Positions 1 through 13,050 of a DNA stretch of 64,000 bases are shown in pieces. The notes under the pieces were generated by a model, which did no database searches, was not told the DNA's origin, and saw nothing but the letters and a program-made list of their open reading frames with translations. Origin of the DNA: Lumbricus rubellus (lineage: Eukaryota > Annelida > Clitellata > Crassiclitellata > Lumbricidae). Position numbers and translations under genes: made by a program. Positions within the stretch are counted from its first letter, which is position 1. Each line of letters starts with the position of its first letter. Where the stretch lies: contig OX243811.1 of assembly GCA_945859605.1 (NCBI GenBank), positions 52,256,898 to 52,320,897 of the forward strand, written 5' to 3'.

Positions 1-1189
1 GAGTCATGGAATGTAAGGGCGGATGAGTGGACTCAATTATCGTGCAAGGTCGTTTTAATTTAAAAATTGGTTTGGCTCAATAGTTTGGCCAGTTTCTGCA
101 CACGTGTCCTGCTTCGCGTATAGGCCTACAAATTAATAATAATGTTTACCGGGTGCGTGCAAAACGAGGGATGCATCTCACAGATCTCTTTCACCGCCTT
201 TACATCTGACAGTGGACAGAGCTTGATAGCTTTGTAACCACAAGCTTACAATATACCATATATAGCACAAACAGACGCCTTAAGTTCGACAAAGGCATAA
301 AATATAGGCCTACTAGACCTACCTGAATTTAAATGTACTACTTGATCAACTCATTGTAATGTGCAGCGGTGTTATCGTTGGAAATTCAGAAATAAAAACA
401 CGCACAATTTCACTTCTTAAAACTTACATGTAACAGTGTATATTTTTTTTCATCTACAGGCCTATGTTAGTACCGTATCTATGTATCCGGGCTATTACAG
501 AACGTATACGTTGAAACCTTCCAAAAACGGTGCATAAATGTGGCCTGTATTGACGAAACAGCATCAATGAGTTTAAAGATGGCGACAGACCCTTTTTCTT
601 CAGACGAGCGCTTATGTAACAGAAAGGCCTCGAAATACGGATGGAGGGTGGTAAGAGATCAACCAAAGAGTAGGTCATGCAGAATATCCCCCAACAAGTC
701 TTTAATTACAAGAGATACAAAACTTCACTGTCAAACAACTGTCAAATTTAAATGCAATACCATTCGAACACCGTACAGCTATACGGGTATACCACTTAGG
801 CCTACCCTACATTGACAGACAGCACAATGATCACGTCAACCAAAAACTGCGCTTTTTATCAAGTAAACATTAAGAATCATCGACTTTTCAGCGGACGCAA
901 TATTCGGCATTTATTCTAAAATCCCAAGAACTAACAGAACTGCAAAAAGCGTCTGCAGGCAACTAATAAGCTCGCTTCCTCCTTCATCATCATCGTTGAA
1001 TTGAATAATACGATGAATACTACCATGACGAAGATTCAAACCATTCAGACAATCATCGTGCGCCGCAAAGCAGGCAAACCATCACCGACTTCCTTTGCGC
1101 ACGTCACTTTAAAAGCCTGTCGTCTATGCAATGCATTTCATGGCCTAATAATATGTGGGCGAATTGCCTGCAACGTCTTGCTGCACCTT
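1..1189. other. Intergenic sequence, no gene seen
   Basis: The ORFs here are short, overlap on both strands and resemble no family I know. Base composition is AT-rich, with scattered TAGGCCTA-type palindromes (near 123, 303, 462 and 795). I see no transposon ends and no RNA gene. Confidence 0.5.
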
Positions 1190-1269
1190 TAGATATATAT
1201 ATATATAGAGATATATATATATATACATATATATGTATATACATATAAATAAATATACATGTATATATA
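1190..1269. repeat. (TA)n-rich low-complexity tract
   Basis: Alternating TA with occasional C or G over about 80 bases. It directly abuts the mariner-derived element and supplies its TA target dinucleotide at 1268-1269. Confidence 0.85.
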
Positions 1270-2090
1270 CACGGTGTCCCAATTGAAGTGAGCCCCTTTT
1301 TGTTTTGGCGATATATCTGTTAATTCTAAATGAAACTCTATAACATTTTACAACGTGAAAGAGGGATAAATTATAAATGTTTCCTGAAAATTTTACCAAA
1401 TTCTATCAACACAGTCCGAAGTTATGCACATTCAAATTTGGACAAACAAAATTTGAAGTTGCCAACATGTAAAAGATAGGAAATTAGCGTTAGGGCTGTT
1501 CTTCAAAGCTGATGTTTAAAATGTCCTCCATTAGCTCGAATGCATGCTCTAAGCTCTAATGCGCTTTCGCCATTCATTGATTGCATTGTCAACAATCCCT
1601 TTGATCAAAACGATTCCATTCTTCCAAATTTCGCTGTTTGAAGAGGTCCCTGGCCAACGTCACGCGTATGCGAGTTTCATAAGGCTGCGATGGGCCGGTT
1701 TCTGTTAGGAAATTCCTTTAAAAACCTTTTGCACCGTAATGCTTTCTTCTATTAATTTTTTTATTGAAATCAAATCATCTTTCCTGAAAACCCATATTTA
1801 TTATTGTTCCCTAACATGGAAATGACAGAAATATGAAGGAAATATTTATTAATTTTGAAAGTAATGCAAGCAATAATTTCCTATCTTTTACATGTTGGAA
1901 ACTTAAAATTTCCGTTGTCCAAATTTGAATGTGCATAACTTCGGACTCTGTTCGTAGAATTGGATAAAATTTTCACAAAACATTGATAATTTATCCTTCT
2001 TACATTCTCTGAAATTTTATTGAGTTCCATTTAGAATTGACAAGTATATCGCCAAAACAAAAAGGGGCTCACTTCAATTGGGACACCGTG
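1270..2090 (-). mobile_element. Mariner-derived non-autonomous element with long TIRs
   Basis: The element begins CACGGTGTCCCAATTGAAGT and ends with the reverse complement, flanked by TA on each side (1268-1269 and 2091-2092), which is the Tc1/mariner target signature. The inverted similarity runs inward about 200 bp on each side, with mismatches. Between the arms, minus-strand sequence around 1500-1680 translates in broken frames to the C-terminal end of a mariner-type transposase: NAINEWRKRIRA, then after a frameshift ACIRANGGHFKHQL and a stop, like the WRKRLRAC...GGHFEH ending of that family. The catalytic core is missing, so it is an 821-bp inactive remnant. The end structure is seen; the family is inferred from the TA duplication and the C-terminal peptide. 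Confidence 0.8.
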
Positions 2091-2092
2091 TA

Positions 2093-4896
2093 TAAGCATG
2101 GAAAGAGCGATGTGGCCGTGACGTGGTGATCAGTCGTCGGAGAATCGTATCAATGGCATGCATCGGACGCTGAAGCAAAAGCGCCGTCCTATCCACCGCC
2201 GCCGCTGTCCACTTAGGGTCTTTGTCCGGAGCAGGTCGCTGGAGCCAGGATTGGAATCTCGTGTGGTGGTGGTCGTGGTGGTGGTGGTCGTGGTGGTGGT
2301 GGTGGTTGTGGTGGTGGTGGTGGTGGTGGTATACATAGCGGTGATTATATGGACGGGCGATGATGAATGGGTTGGTTATAGATGGACGAAAAACGAGGAT
2401 GAGCCAAGGATATGGATGAAGAGAAATGCATGAATATGTATGCGGTTAGACAGAGAAATGTTTGCATATGCATGTGTTTGGATGTCATAGAAATGCATGC
2501 AATTTGTGTGTTTAGACATGGAGATTTATGTGTAACATTGTGTATGCGGGCCTACCTAAACATAGACAATTTTATACATGAATTCTCTATAATGTGTATG
2601 TAGCCATGAAAGGTGTGTATTTAGAAATGAACAATTGGGCATGCATACATATGCATTTTTCTAGACAATAATGACAGCGCCCTTTGTATACCGCACTATA
2701 GGGGGGGGGGGGAAGCACAAAAATAACTAGGAAAAAGTTGGAGGTGGCATAGAGGAGGAAGGTGGATTTGGATTGGAGGCGGCACAGAAGAGGAAAGAGA
2801 AGTGACAGAGGAATCTAAGAAAGAGGAACAAAGCCGGAAATAAAGCATGCGAGTAAACGAGATAAGATTATTAGAACTTCTGGATAAAAGAGAGGAAACG
2901 AAATGTGGATGAGAATATAATTATGGTAAGCGAGATTTCATGGTCCAATATTCCCCTCTCAAAATTTCTTTCTGTAGGCCTATACGTGGCTGTATTCGGG
3001 AAGTTATAGACATGTTCGTGCGTCTTTGCATGCCTGTGTTTGTTCGTATGGCTGTGCAATTTTATGTGTTTGTTTGTTTGTTTGTGTGTGTGTGTGTGTG
3101 TCTGTGTGTGTGTGTTTGTGTGAATGTTTGTAAGATCGGCTGCGCCACATTTCTTCCTCTGCAGACAGCGCACACTGCAAATTAAGGCATCTCGCCTTGA
3201 CAGCCGTGACAGCAATACGCCTCTCATGAATACAGCACAACGGCTGATCTATAGCAGACAAGCAAACAGACAGAAACACACATCGACACAGACAGAAAGA
3301 TAGAGGGACAGATATATATTAGATATATATATATATATATAATTATATATACAGACATGCAGAGACTGAAAGGTAGACAGACAGACATACAGACAGATTG
3401 CGACAGAGACAGACGAAGGCAGAGGAAAAGAGACAGACAGAAAGACAGAGACAGAGACAGAATGTGAAAGAGAAAGAGAGATAGATGCAACGAATGATGA
3501 ATTAATTAATTAATCAAGTCATTAATTAAAAGAGACGGACAGAAAGACATACAAGCAGACGGAATGACGTTGACACACACACTCACACACACACACATCA
3601 CACATGTGAACGGGCAAGCAAGCAGACAAGCAGACAGGCCTTGGAAAGGGCTTCTCTTTTAGTTGCCTGCAGGAGAAACGTGACCGTCAAAGAAGACCTG
3701 CAGGAGGTGTACAACATGGAGATGGTTGCATATGGTTGCTCGCTGTTGTTGGGTCTCCTTCGCCGAGTTCAGAATGAGTTCAGAATGAGTTAGAATAGCC
3801 TATATATATAAACATATAATTATATATAAATAATTATATATATATATATATATATAATGAGTGCATAAAACTGTATAATTAATTATAATCTTACATAGAA
3901 ATCTGTCTCATATCGCATATTATATACGATGTGTTTCGTTGAAGAATAACATGCGGTCTTTCTGCCACTTCGCTGCGTCATTGTAGATACACACTGGTCG
4001 ACTTGACTTCTTTGTTCACGACTCCTGTGTGTGTGTGTGTGTGTGTGTGTGCGTATACAGGTGTGTATGGGTGCGGGTGCGTGTGTGTGTGTGCATATGT
4101 GCGCGTGCGCGTGTATGTACCAGATACTATGCTTTCGTAGATCTATCTTTATGGAATGGACTCCACTATCAATTCGTTTAGTCATCATCTCTGATATATA
4201 TAGTCTCTCCTCATCTTTTTCTCGTCTCAAATCCTGCTTTTTGTTTCAGGGTTGCTAGCACTGGGAGCGCTTCTGGGAGTCTCTTCTGAGAGTTGAGCTT
4301 TTTAAATGATACAATACAACACAACACAAAACTTCACAAAACCACTGCCTACAATGCAGATTATAGCAAATGCGTAAAATTAAGAACAGAATGCATATCT
4401 GCAATTTTAATACAATGCATAGATAGCTCGAAGAATCGCAGGTGGTGGACGAACACACACACACATATATACACATAATATCCACACACCCAAACACACC
4501 GATGCACAGTATTTGCACACGCACACGCACAAGCATACACACACAGACCCACACACACGTACAACCAAACATATAAAGGGTCTAACCAAAGTTAGAGAAT
4601 GACATGTTAAGCGTTTCTGGATCAGGTTTCGCATCGATTGTAGGCTATAGTCAGCATATATAGCAAAGACGGTAGACGACAGACAATACATCGGATGCAG
4701 CGTTGACAGCGCTCTTAGTATACCATAAAGGAGCTACATCAAATACCTAGATCACTGCATGCATTAAGTCTCTTCATTTATCTCTCTGTCCATTAGCTCA
4801 TGATAGGCCTAGGTCTACGTTCATGTTCCTATGGCGACATCAGTTAGTGTCATATACACCAGACATGGCTCATACGTAAAGTTCCTACAGCCACAT
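2093..4896. other. Microsatellite-rich intergenic DNA
   Basis: No supported gene. The stretch holds a (GTG)n tract at about 2257-2329, a run of 13 G at 2701, (TG)n at about 3060-3121, (AT)n at about 3313-3350, CAGA/GACA-rich repeats at 3357-3480, (TA)n at about 3800-3856, (GT)n at about 4026-4117 and CA-rich sequence at about 4456-4565. Open frames here, such as poly-Val/Thr or Cys/Val/His repeats, follow from the simple repeats. Confidence 0.7.
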
Positions 4897-5344
4897 CCAT
4901 AGTTCGAGGGTACGTATGGTACGTATTATATTGTTTGAAAGGTACGTACGTATTTTAACGTACCTTATTGAAGGGTACGTAAAAGGTACGGTACAACACT
5001 TAACCGTGGCACATGCTATAAGTCATTGTGCATTTGTGCATGCAACATTACATATGGTGCTATCACGAAATCCTTATTAAAATGCAAAAAAACTACTTCA
5101 AACTACTTTGGTCACTTGATATAGGCTAAAATTGCTAAATATCAATAACAGGTGGCCTAACTTACAAAAAACTTTTATGGTAACGTAAATACGTTAATAT
5201 CGGTGAAGCGTCAAAACACTGACATAAAATAATACTCAGAAATAAAATACGCGTATGGTACGCGTATTTTATTCTTTGAAAGGTACGCACGTATTATACG
5301 CGTACGGTACCTTATATAAGGTACGCGTACGCATCGAACTATGG
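4897..5344. mobile_element. Foldback/MITE-like element with GTACG-rich arms
   Basis: A 448-bp unit begins CCATAGTTCGA and ends TCGAACTATGG, a perfect 11-bp inverted repeat. It is flanked by CCACAT on both sides (4891-4896 and 5345-5350), a candidate 6-bp target duplication. Both arms are filled with GGTACGTA/TACGCGTACC-type words, giving a second, imperfect layer of inverted repetition (about 4908-5000 and 5245-5335). The middle is AT-rich and non-coding. I cannot name a superfamily. A 40-bp stretch at 4829-4868 resembles the right flank at 5340-5379, so the flanking duplication may be more complex than a simple target site. Confidence 0.6.
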
Positions 5345-5350
5345 CCACAT

Positions 5351-6322
5351 CAGTTATAGTACCAAATACCAGACATGCTTTCTGTCGAGAAATCTCCGGT
5401 CGGCCATATTGGATTTCAGTGTCGCCATTTTGTCTGGCTTCGAAGTCTAATTACATTTTGTTTCGAAATAAATTCGCAAATTGGGTCAGTTTCGTTTGGA
5501 TAATTTCTTCGGATCTACTTTCCTAATTGAACGCTGCAGAGGTCGGTGATTGATTTCATGATCATGGTCGTTATTCGGAAGAAAGGGGGGGAAGAAGATT
5601 TAGTTGGCCTTTCTAATTGGAGCTAAGAATGGTCCTTTGTTCGTGTTTTATAAAGAATCTAATCGAGATCTGAAGGCAAAGATCTGAAGTGCATAAATTG
5701 ATCTGATTTCAGATCTCGTCTGCTTCAACAGAATCATCTGTTTCAAACTCGGTGCTTTTGGTCGTTAATTCTGTCTGTCTGTTGTCGCTCTGTCTCTCCC
5801 TCCGTCTGTGTATGTCTGCCTCTGCCCGCGTCTGTCTGTCTGTCTGTCTTCTATGTCTATGTCTTGTTACAGTTGTTTAACGGCATTGTATCATATATCA
5901 AAGACGATCAGTGTCGCCCTCCTCCTTTGTCCAGGTTTGGGACTGGCACTGGCAGAGTGCAAATAGTGGAGGAGTTTCTGCATGTGGCTGTCTGTCTTTC
6001 TCTGCTTAATATGTCTGTGTCTCCTTCTGTCTGCCTGTCTCTACTTTTGTCTGTCTTGCTCTGCATGTGGTTGTCTGTCTTTCTCTACTCATGTCTGTTT
6101 GTCTCTGCTTATGTCTGCCTGTCTCTACTTATGTCTGCATTTCAATGTATGTGCCTGTCTGTTTCTTCTTCTGTATCTCTCTGTCTTTCTCTGGCTGTGT
6201 CCGTCTGAATTCATCCGACTGTCAGTCCATCTTCCTTTCCATCTATCCTCCTTCAATCGATCCGAATTAATCCGGTAATTTTGCTTCTGTCCAGATCGAA
6301 TGATCTTCTCATTAGCCTCCTC

Positions 6323-6353
<31 letters not shown>

Positions 6354-8186
6354 ATCCTTTCTCTTGCTTCGGGTCTCCTATAGTCACTCTTTCCTTCAGT
6401 CAATCAGTCTTCTTCTTTCAAGTCTTTCTCTGTCTTCCCTTAAAGTACATCCGTCTCCCTCGTTTCACCGACCGCTCGTCTAAAGACGGAATAAAAGACT
6501 ACACGTACGGGGTGAGGGAGGGTGGGGGCAAGGATAATGACCATGCCCAGTTTCAGGATACGAATACTGATGGGTATACGGACGAAGATCAATCTTACGC
6601 CACCGGGTGCTGTTTGCCTCGTTTTTATGGCAAACGACTCGGTGTGTGGAACTGAAGAGGATGGAGCGAACGCCTCACATGTCGTCGGTCTCGAGTCCAC
6701 TCGAACCACGCTCAGTCTTCCACGACTTCCGGTCCTAACCGACGCCTCCATCGTCCGTCACTTCCGCTTCCGTTTAAACAATCGATAGAGGGCGCCTTTG
6801 GGTGACGGACGGACGGAAGGAAACGAGTCAGCAGGCGTCAGAAGCGACATCATCGGGCCTCGGTTGATGCGTGTAGGGCATCGGGTAGGAAGGGCACTTG
6901 GACGAGGATGGGGGTTGGGGGGTAACAGAGGGGCAGAGTGCATGACAGCAGGGTGAGAGTCGTGAGTGGCTTTCTTCGTTGACTAATTCTATGCTGGCAT
7001 ATAAAGAGCGCTATATAAATTTTCGGAATGGATGAATGAGTGAAGGTCCAGAGTTTTTTTTAATGAAAATCACCCATGCATGTGTGTCTGCTTCGCCGAT
7101 GTCTAGTTGTCTACTACATGAATCCATCTCCAAGCATTGTTGATCTCATCCTCTAATGTCTGCTGCATTGATGTCGTATACCCCTCCTTCTCCTCCTCCT
7201 CCTGCAATGTCTTCTGCAACGATGTTTCGTCTGTCAATGTCTGTTCTTACACCAACAGATAACGATAGGGTCTGTAGATATTTTTGGCCAGTGAGTTTTA
7301 CTTGGTTAGGTAATAGGTAGGTATTAGGTAGCCAAATAGTCACTGTAACAGCAGGTCTAGGAATGGCTGTCTAACGTGAATGCAAATCTAGTCGTGTTGG
7401 CCATAATTATTATATGATGAATTTTTCAATGGGTATAGGAATACACATGTACATACCCTAACGGAACAAAATGAAGGATATTCAGTTAACACGCCCACAT
7501 GTATAATCCTCACCATTGGAATAATTATGTATGAATTAAGCACATACACGAACCCATGCCGTTATGATATGTATCCACGAATAAATTAGAAGACCAACAC
7601 AATAGATATATGAATGTGTCACGTCTTCTTTGAACACCAAATGCATTCCTTGTTTACTAAGTTGCTTGCTAGCTTATTTGCTTATTTAGGCCTAGCCGCC
7701 TACTTATGTTACATAGCATACAGACATCTTACACCTGCAATTAACGAGCAAACAATTGAATCAGTGTATAGCTTTTACCGTTTTACGATAACTGCGCTTA
7801 ATAAAATCTTCGCTATTTACACAGTCTATAGACAAGAAAAGTTTTTAAAGGTGGGTGATTAGGCTCATTAACCAATCTAACTTCAGTGCTATGCCATGTC
7901 ACTTTGTTTTATATTTTGTTGCATTATGTAGGCTATTATGCTATGCTATCCTGTATTAGCCTATGTTGTATTAATAGCAAAGATGTTCATTTATAGCGTA
8001 TACAGGCCGATGATGATTCAGTTTAATAATATACACATGCAGGGACCAACTTTGCTATTAATTACAGTACGTAGCCGATCATTTGTCATTCTCTAGTGCC
8101 ATTCGACTGCAGAGGAAAGATGAAAGGCACTCGGTGGTGTTTGTGTGTGTGTGTGTGTGCGTGCGTGCGTGTGTGTGTGTGCGTGC

Positions 8187-8226
<40 letters not shown>

Positions 8227-11200
8227 TCACTGCAGATGATGATGCTCTTAAGACAACTTGTGATGGCAGAATAACCGAGAATTCCACACCTAACAACAAC
8301 GCCGACATTGCCTCTGTCTTCGCCAACAAGCTCCTTAATGCACAGCGAAAGACAGAAGACTTTCATCGAGTGTCAGCTGCAGGAGAACTATCCAACTATT
8401 CAACTATCCACTGCATCGACGACGACGATTCCCTGCTTCTGCAGCGTCGTCTGCTTCTAGCGATGAATGTCCAACTCTATTACCATAGACTCCAGATTTA
8501 TGCACGCATTCTTGACATGCACGCCATCTATTCCGCAGGCCTGACCCTGACCCATCATGCATTGCGAGATAAACACGCACATTGGTCGTATGCGTAGGCA
8601 GGCAGGCAAGGTATCGGATGGCACAGTTACTGTCACTGGACGACTGGGATTATTCAAAGATTCACGAGGCGGCCATTATGGCCATTTATCGCACAAAGCC
8701 CGAAAGAAGATGCTACTATCAATGAAACAGTATGGCGCGCCGAAACCATCAATAACGCTCCACCAAAAACGAAACCGTATACGCATAAAGAAGACTTAGT
8801 ATTGATAAATCAGCAGAGATAGTTTTTACTGTGAATCCGCAGTGTAGCCGGTCAGCTGCGAGCGAATTCCACAAACAGAACGCTATTATAAGCAGGGCAA
8901 AAAGGACATCTAGACAGTAGACACGCAGACAGATCTGACAGAACACCGACAGACAGCGAGACACACAGGCAGACATATAGGAAGACTCTTGCTTAAACAC
9001 AGGCCTGGAGAAGTATTGTCGGTCTGTCTATCTGTCTGTCTGTTTGATACAAGCATAAATAAAGATTTCCAATCATAGGAAGGCTAGCCGGATGCAAAGA
9101 TAGCATTTTCAACAAAGCGCACTCCTAGATAGGCCTATGATTCCGAATTTTAAACCCTTCAGAGACAATAATGAAGTTAGCTCTATACTATAGTATTATT
9201 ATCAGAGGGCAGAGGCTAGAACAATGCAAATTTCACAGCAAATATGTTAAAATGTGACGATAGGGTTATGTAATAGCATTAGCGAAATAATAGCCTAATA
9301 ATGAAATTAGTAATTATCATCAACATCGGTATTGGTGTCATTACTAGCCTACTAATGTTCCTGGTGTCGCTTCATGTATTGCCTACCTCCACCTCTACAA
9401 ATGTACTAATAGGCCTAGGCTACTTCGTGAGATGTAGGTCCATTTATATCCGGGTTATATTGTAGCCTATTTGTCAGACTCTTTGTCATAGCCAAGATTT
9501 GCCAAAGACATCCATTTCTACAGCAGCAGCTGCTGTTGATGACTGCCGACGTCAAGGTTTCTTTAAGAGCCGCGAATACTATTGTTTGCTTGTTACTTAG
9601 ATCTACTCAATGAAAAATTCATCCGACTGCAGTGCGTATACGCCGACACGAATTAGCGGAAATGAAACCTTTTATGCAGCAACGGCTTTCCGTGAAAAGA
9701 AGTCCGTCGTCTTGAGGGATCACTCCGCCGCGTTCGGGCTTCATATAAATGGAGTCGGACTCGATCGAATTATGAGCCGCATTGTAGACCTTAATTGGAT
9801 CTGATTATAGTGGACGGGCGTGGATGGAAAATACACCAGAAATCAATTCTACGGCACGAAGTCCTACGTCAAAATTAATTTAAACCACGTGCTCAACACG
9901 ATGTCCGATGAAGCCCTCGGTGGTATTAAGCGCATGCGGCTATTTTCGCGTATGATATGCTATTATCGGATGTATAATTATTAGCTGCACACACACACAC
10001 ACACACACACACCGTGTGACACACGCACTCACAGCTTCCTATGGAGTGCCGTTAATAGTTTATTTAAACTCGTCGTTGACAATAGAGTCTAATAACAGCC
10101 TATAAATAACTATATCACTTATGATAAATTATTATCCCGATGAGTAGGTTATATGCCATCCTGCATTTTGGCATATTTTGTCTGCTGGCAATAATTATAT
10201 TGCAGCATAATACCTCTCACTCTCTCATTCTCACATCCTGGCACAGTCGGAGATTGCTGTCATCAAACCTGTTCCAAAGTTAGCAGTTTGGATCTAGGCT
10301 GGAGACTGGCATCGTTTGCTGCACACGAAAATCAAATGATTAACTCGGAGCATTCCCTCATTGGTAGACACAGTAACGCACGTCCGGTGTAATTCGTCGA
10401 GGCGCCAATTGCACGTGATAGGCATCTGTCACGTGATTACGTCACGTGATGGCCAGTAGATTGAAGTGACACCAATGGCTGACGGACCTGACGGTTGAGG
10501 TCACTCCTCCAAAGACCATGTAGCCTCTGTCGCCTTCAACTAAAACGAATAGACATAGCTGCAACGGTCCGCATGTTCCAGACTCACTCGACCGCCTAAA
10601 AATACTATAGTCTATAATAGCTGCAGAAGACATAGGCCTACTATAATAGGTCTACCTGATACAACCACGTACTACAACACGAATTGCAGACAAAAGAGCT
10701 TCTAAAATATAAGCGAACAACATCCGTGTAAGAAACAAAAAAAGTCCAGCGTGTGAACGTATTATGTAGGCCTACACGTACCTCAACATTTCTGTAGAAG
10801 TTACTTATTAATTTTCTGAAAATCACTTGTTGAGTTTGTTCAAACGCATGCAATCTATGGCTTGAAAGAGAAGCAAGCGTTGGTATATGCCAAACAAACA
10901 GTCTGAATGTTTTTTAAGTAGCCTATTGAATTTGGAAAAGTCTGAAGTATTTGTCGCAATGCAGACCAACGAGATGCTTCGATAGGCTATATATACATGA
11001 CATTGTATCGTGTATTATGGCTGTAGATATTATGCTGTCTGTTACTTCTTCTTCTTCTTGTCTTTTCTTTTTATTTATTTTTTTGCTGTGTCAAGCGCGC
11101 TGCAGCTGTGGATCTGTAGGCTTACTTCGCAGACAGTCTTGCGCCATGTACATGTAGGCCTAAATTCTAAATGCACAGCGCATTTTATAATAGGCCTACA

Positions 11201-11359
11201 GCACAGGTAGGCTAAATTACACGCATAAGCTACAGGGCCTACCTACATAGCGTATACGACAATCACAACATAGGCTACGTCTAAGCCTGCACGTATGATG
11301 TCCGGCATATATATCCGATATAATTATAGGGTTTATGTCCGAGTTTTATGACATACGAC
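5351..11359. other. Gene-poor intergenic region with simple repeats
   Basis: No coding gene could be supported. It contains CTGT/TCTG-rich stretches (about 5775-5850 and 5980-6200), a (CTG)10-like run at about 6323-6352, a (GT)n tract at about 8137-8224, (AC)n at 9988-10012 and many TAGGCCTA words. An open stretch at about 8225-8597 follows the GT repeat and has mixed amino-acid composition, but resembles nothing I recognise. The words AAAGAGCGCTATATAAAT near 7005 look like the 3' tail of a SINE or LINE, without other support. Confidence 0.5.
10412..10448. promoter_or_regulatory. Cluster of three CACGTG E-boxes with a CRE-like core
   Basis: CACGTG occurs at 10412-10417, 10430-10435 and 10443-10448, the last two within GTCACGTGAT, with TTACGTCA between them. 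CACGTG is the core bound by bHLH-ZIP factors of the USF/MYC/TFE type and TTACGTCA is a CRE-like site. Three copies in 37 bp is more than expected by chance in AT-rich DNA. I see no adjacent gene, so a regulatory role is only a suggestion. Confidence 0.3.
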
Positions 11360-11367
11360 GTACGTTA

Positions 11368-12658
11368 CAGGGCTTTTTTTAAGGAATGTTTAGAACTGCA
11401 CCACTTCTCCAGTCTTGCCAACTGCACAAATCCATTTAGAACTACACATTTTTGTCAAAATTTCTCAAGATAGCCAGGATTTCATTTTGGGGGTGTTTCT
11501 TCAGCGGATAATTTCTGACGACCTTTTTAGTTGTCAAAATTTCTGAAAACACCTTTTTTTGTTCGCAAAAATGTCTGAAGACACCTTTTTTTTAGTTGTC
11601 AAAATTTCGAAATACACCTTTTTTAGTCTTCAAAATTTTTAAAGACACCTTTTTTAGTAGTAAAAATTTCTGAAGAAACCTTTTTCAGTTGCTTAGATTA
11701 CTAAAAACACTTTTTTAGTTGTCAAGATTTACGAAGACACCTTTTTTAGGTGTCAAAATTTCAGAAGACATTTCCTCGGTGGACAAAATTTCTGAAGACA
11801 CCTTTTTTAGTCGTCACATTTTCTGAAGACACCTTTATAGTTGTCAAAATTTCTGAAAACATCTTTTTCGGTTGTCAAAATTTCTGTAGTACCTTTTTTT
11901 AGTGGTCAGAATTTCTCAAGACACCATTTTTAGCTGTCAAAATTTTTCTAAACATCTTTTTTTATCTGTCAAAATTGTTTCTGAAGACCCCTTTTTTAGT
12001 TCACAGAATTTCTAAAGATATTTATTTGTCTGTCAAAATTTCTAAAGACACCTTTTTTGTTGTCAAAATTTATGAATACACTTTATTTTATTCGTAAAAA
12101 TTTCTCAAGACACCTGCTTTTAGTTGTCAAAATTTTTAAAGACACCATTTTTCGTAAAAAGTGTTAGACACCTTATTTTAGTCGAAAAATTTTCAGAAGA
12201 CACCTTTTTTTAGTCTTACGTGCCCCTGTGTAGTTTCTACAACGTATTTATCCATAATTAGGGCAGTGTAGTGAATTGTTACACTTACCACTTTTGACCG
12301 TCGTTGATGAAATGCTAGAAAGGACAGTAAAGACTGTTTTAATTTCTTTATCGGTGGTCCGCTTACTCCGCTAAACATAATCATTGACAAGTCTTTAACA
12401 AATAATATTTGTCATATTATGTCATCTGAAACTTTATATTAGTTTTCAGAGTTTATAGCTGCACACTTCAATCACAAAACTTGCAATACGCCTACAATAA
12501 GCTTCTCTAAATGTCTTTTAAAATAGCGTATTATTCCAAATCGGAAGACATCGAAATTTAAAAAATATTTTCTAACTGCACAAAATTGATTTTACAACTG
12601 CACAAATCCATTTAGAACTGCACATTTTGTGTAGAACTGCACGTTAAAAAAAGCCCTG
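11368..12658. mobile_element. Non-autonomous hAT element carrying an internal minisatellite
   Basis: The element starts CAGGGCTTTTTTTAA and ends with the exact reverse complement. It is flanked by a perfect 8-bp duplication GTACGTTA (11360-11367 and 12659-12666), the hAT signature. Short subterminal words of the AGAACTGCAC type recur near both ends (about 11390-11450 and about 12565-12642), as expected for hAT transposase binding. The 1291-bp interior is mostly a degenerate tandem repeat, listed separately. A 65-codon minus-strand ORF at 12193-12390 could be a scrap of transposase N-terminus, but I cannot confirm it. Confidence 0.88.
11490..12215. repeat. Degenerate ~30-36 bp tandem repeat inside the hAT element
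   Basis: The unit is roughly GACACCTTTTTTAGTTGTC followed by AAAATTTCTGAA, repeated about two dozen times with point changes and small length changes. It is bounded by unique sequence containing the hAT subterminal words. Copies are diverged from one another, so the array is old or was copied with errors. Confidence 0.85.
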
Positions 12659-12666
12659 GTACGTTA

Positions 12667-13050
12667 TGCGCAGTTTATGCTTATTTCTCAACAGTCGTGT
12701 ATATATATATATATATATATAGGCCTACACTGTATATATACACGAATAAATATCACATAGGCCTATAAATATGCCTAAATATGCATATGTGGAAGGGTCT
12801 AACTCAATCTAATATAAGAGAGCGTTTTATAGCGCCACTGTATTTCAAGGAAACACAATGACGATCGCCAATATGCAATACATTTCACAGGTCGAATTGC
12901 AAAGTAATGTTTTTAAGTAAATGCTGAACGTTTTCTATCTTGGAGATTTGAATACAGATAGAAAATGAGCGCGAAACGAGATGATCACGTGACACATAGG
13001 ATTAGGACAGTGATCAAATGTTTCATGAGAATCATCGGTGGATTAGGCGT
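12667..13050. other. AT-rich spacer, no gene seen
   Basis: Contains a (TA)n run near 12700-12720 and two TAGGCCTA words. The sequence then enters the 20-bp minisatellite. No coding or transposon signal recognised. Confidence 0.5.

Noticed and set aside
2130..2433. Poly-Thr and poly-Val ORFs
   Set aside because: Frames of a (GTG)n microsatellite.
8145..8597. 150-codon ORF starting in a GT repeat
   Set aside because: The N-terminus is repeat-derived and the rest matches no family I recognise; no splice or promoter evidence. Kept only as a note in the region entry.
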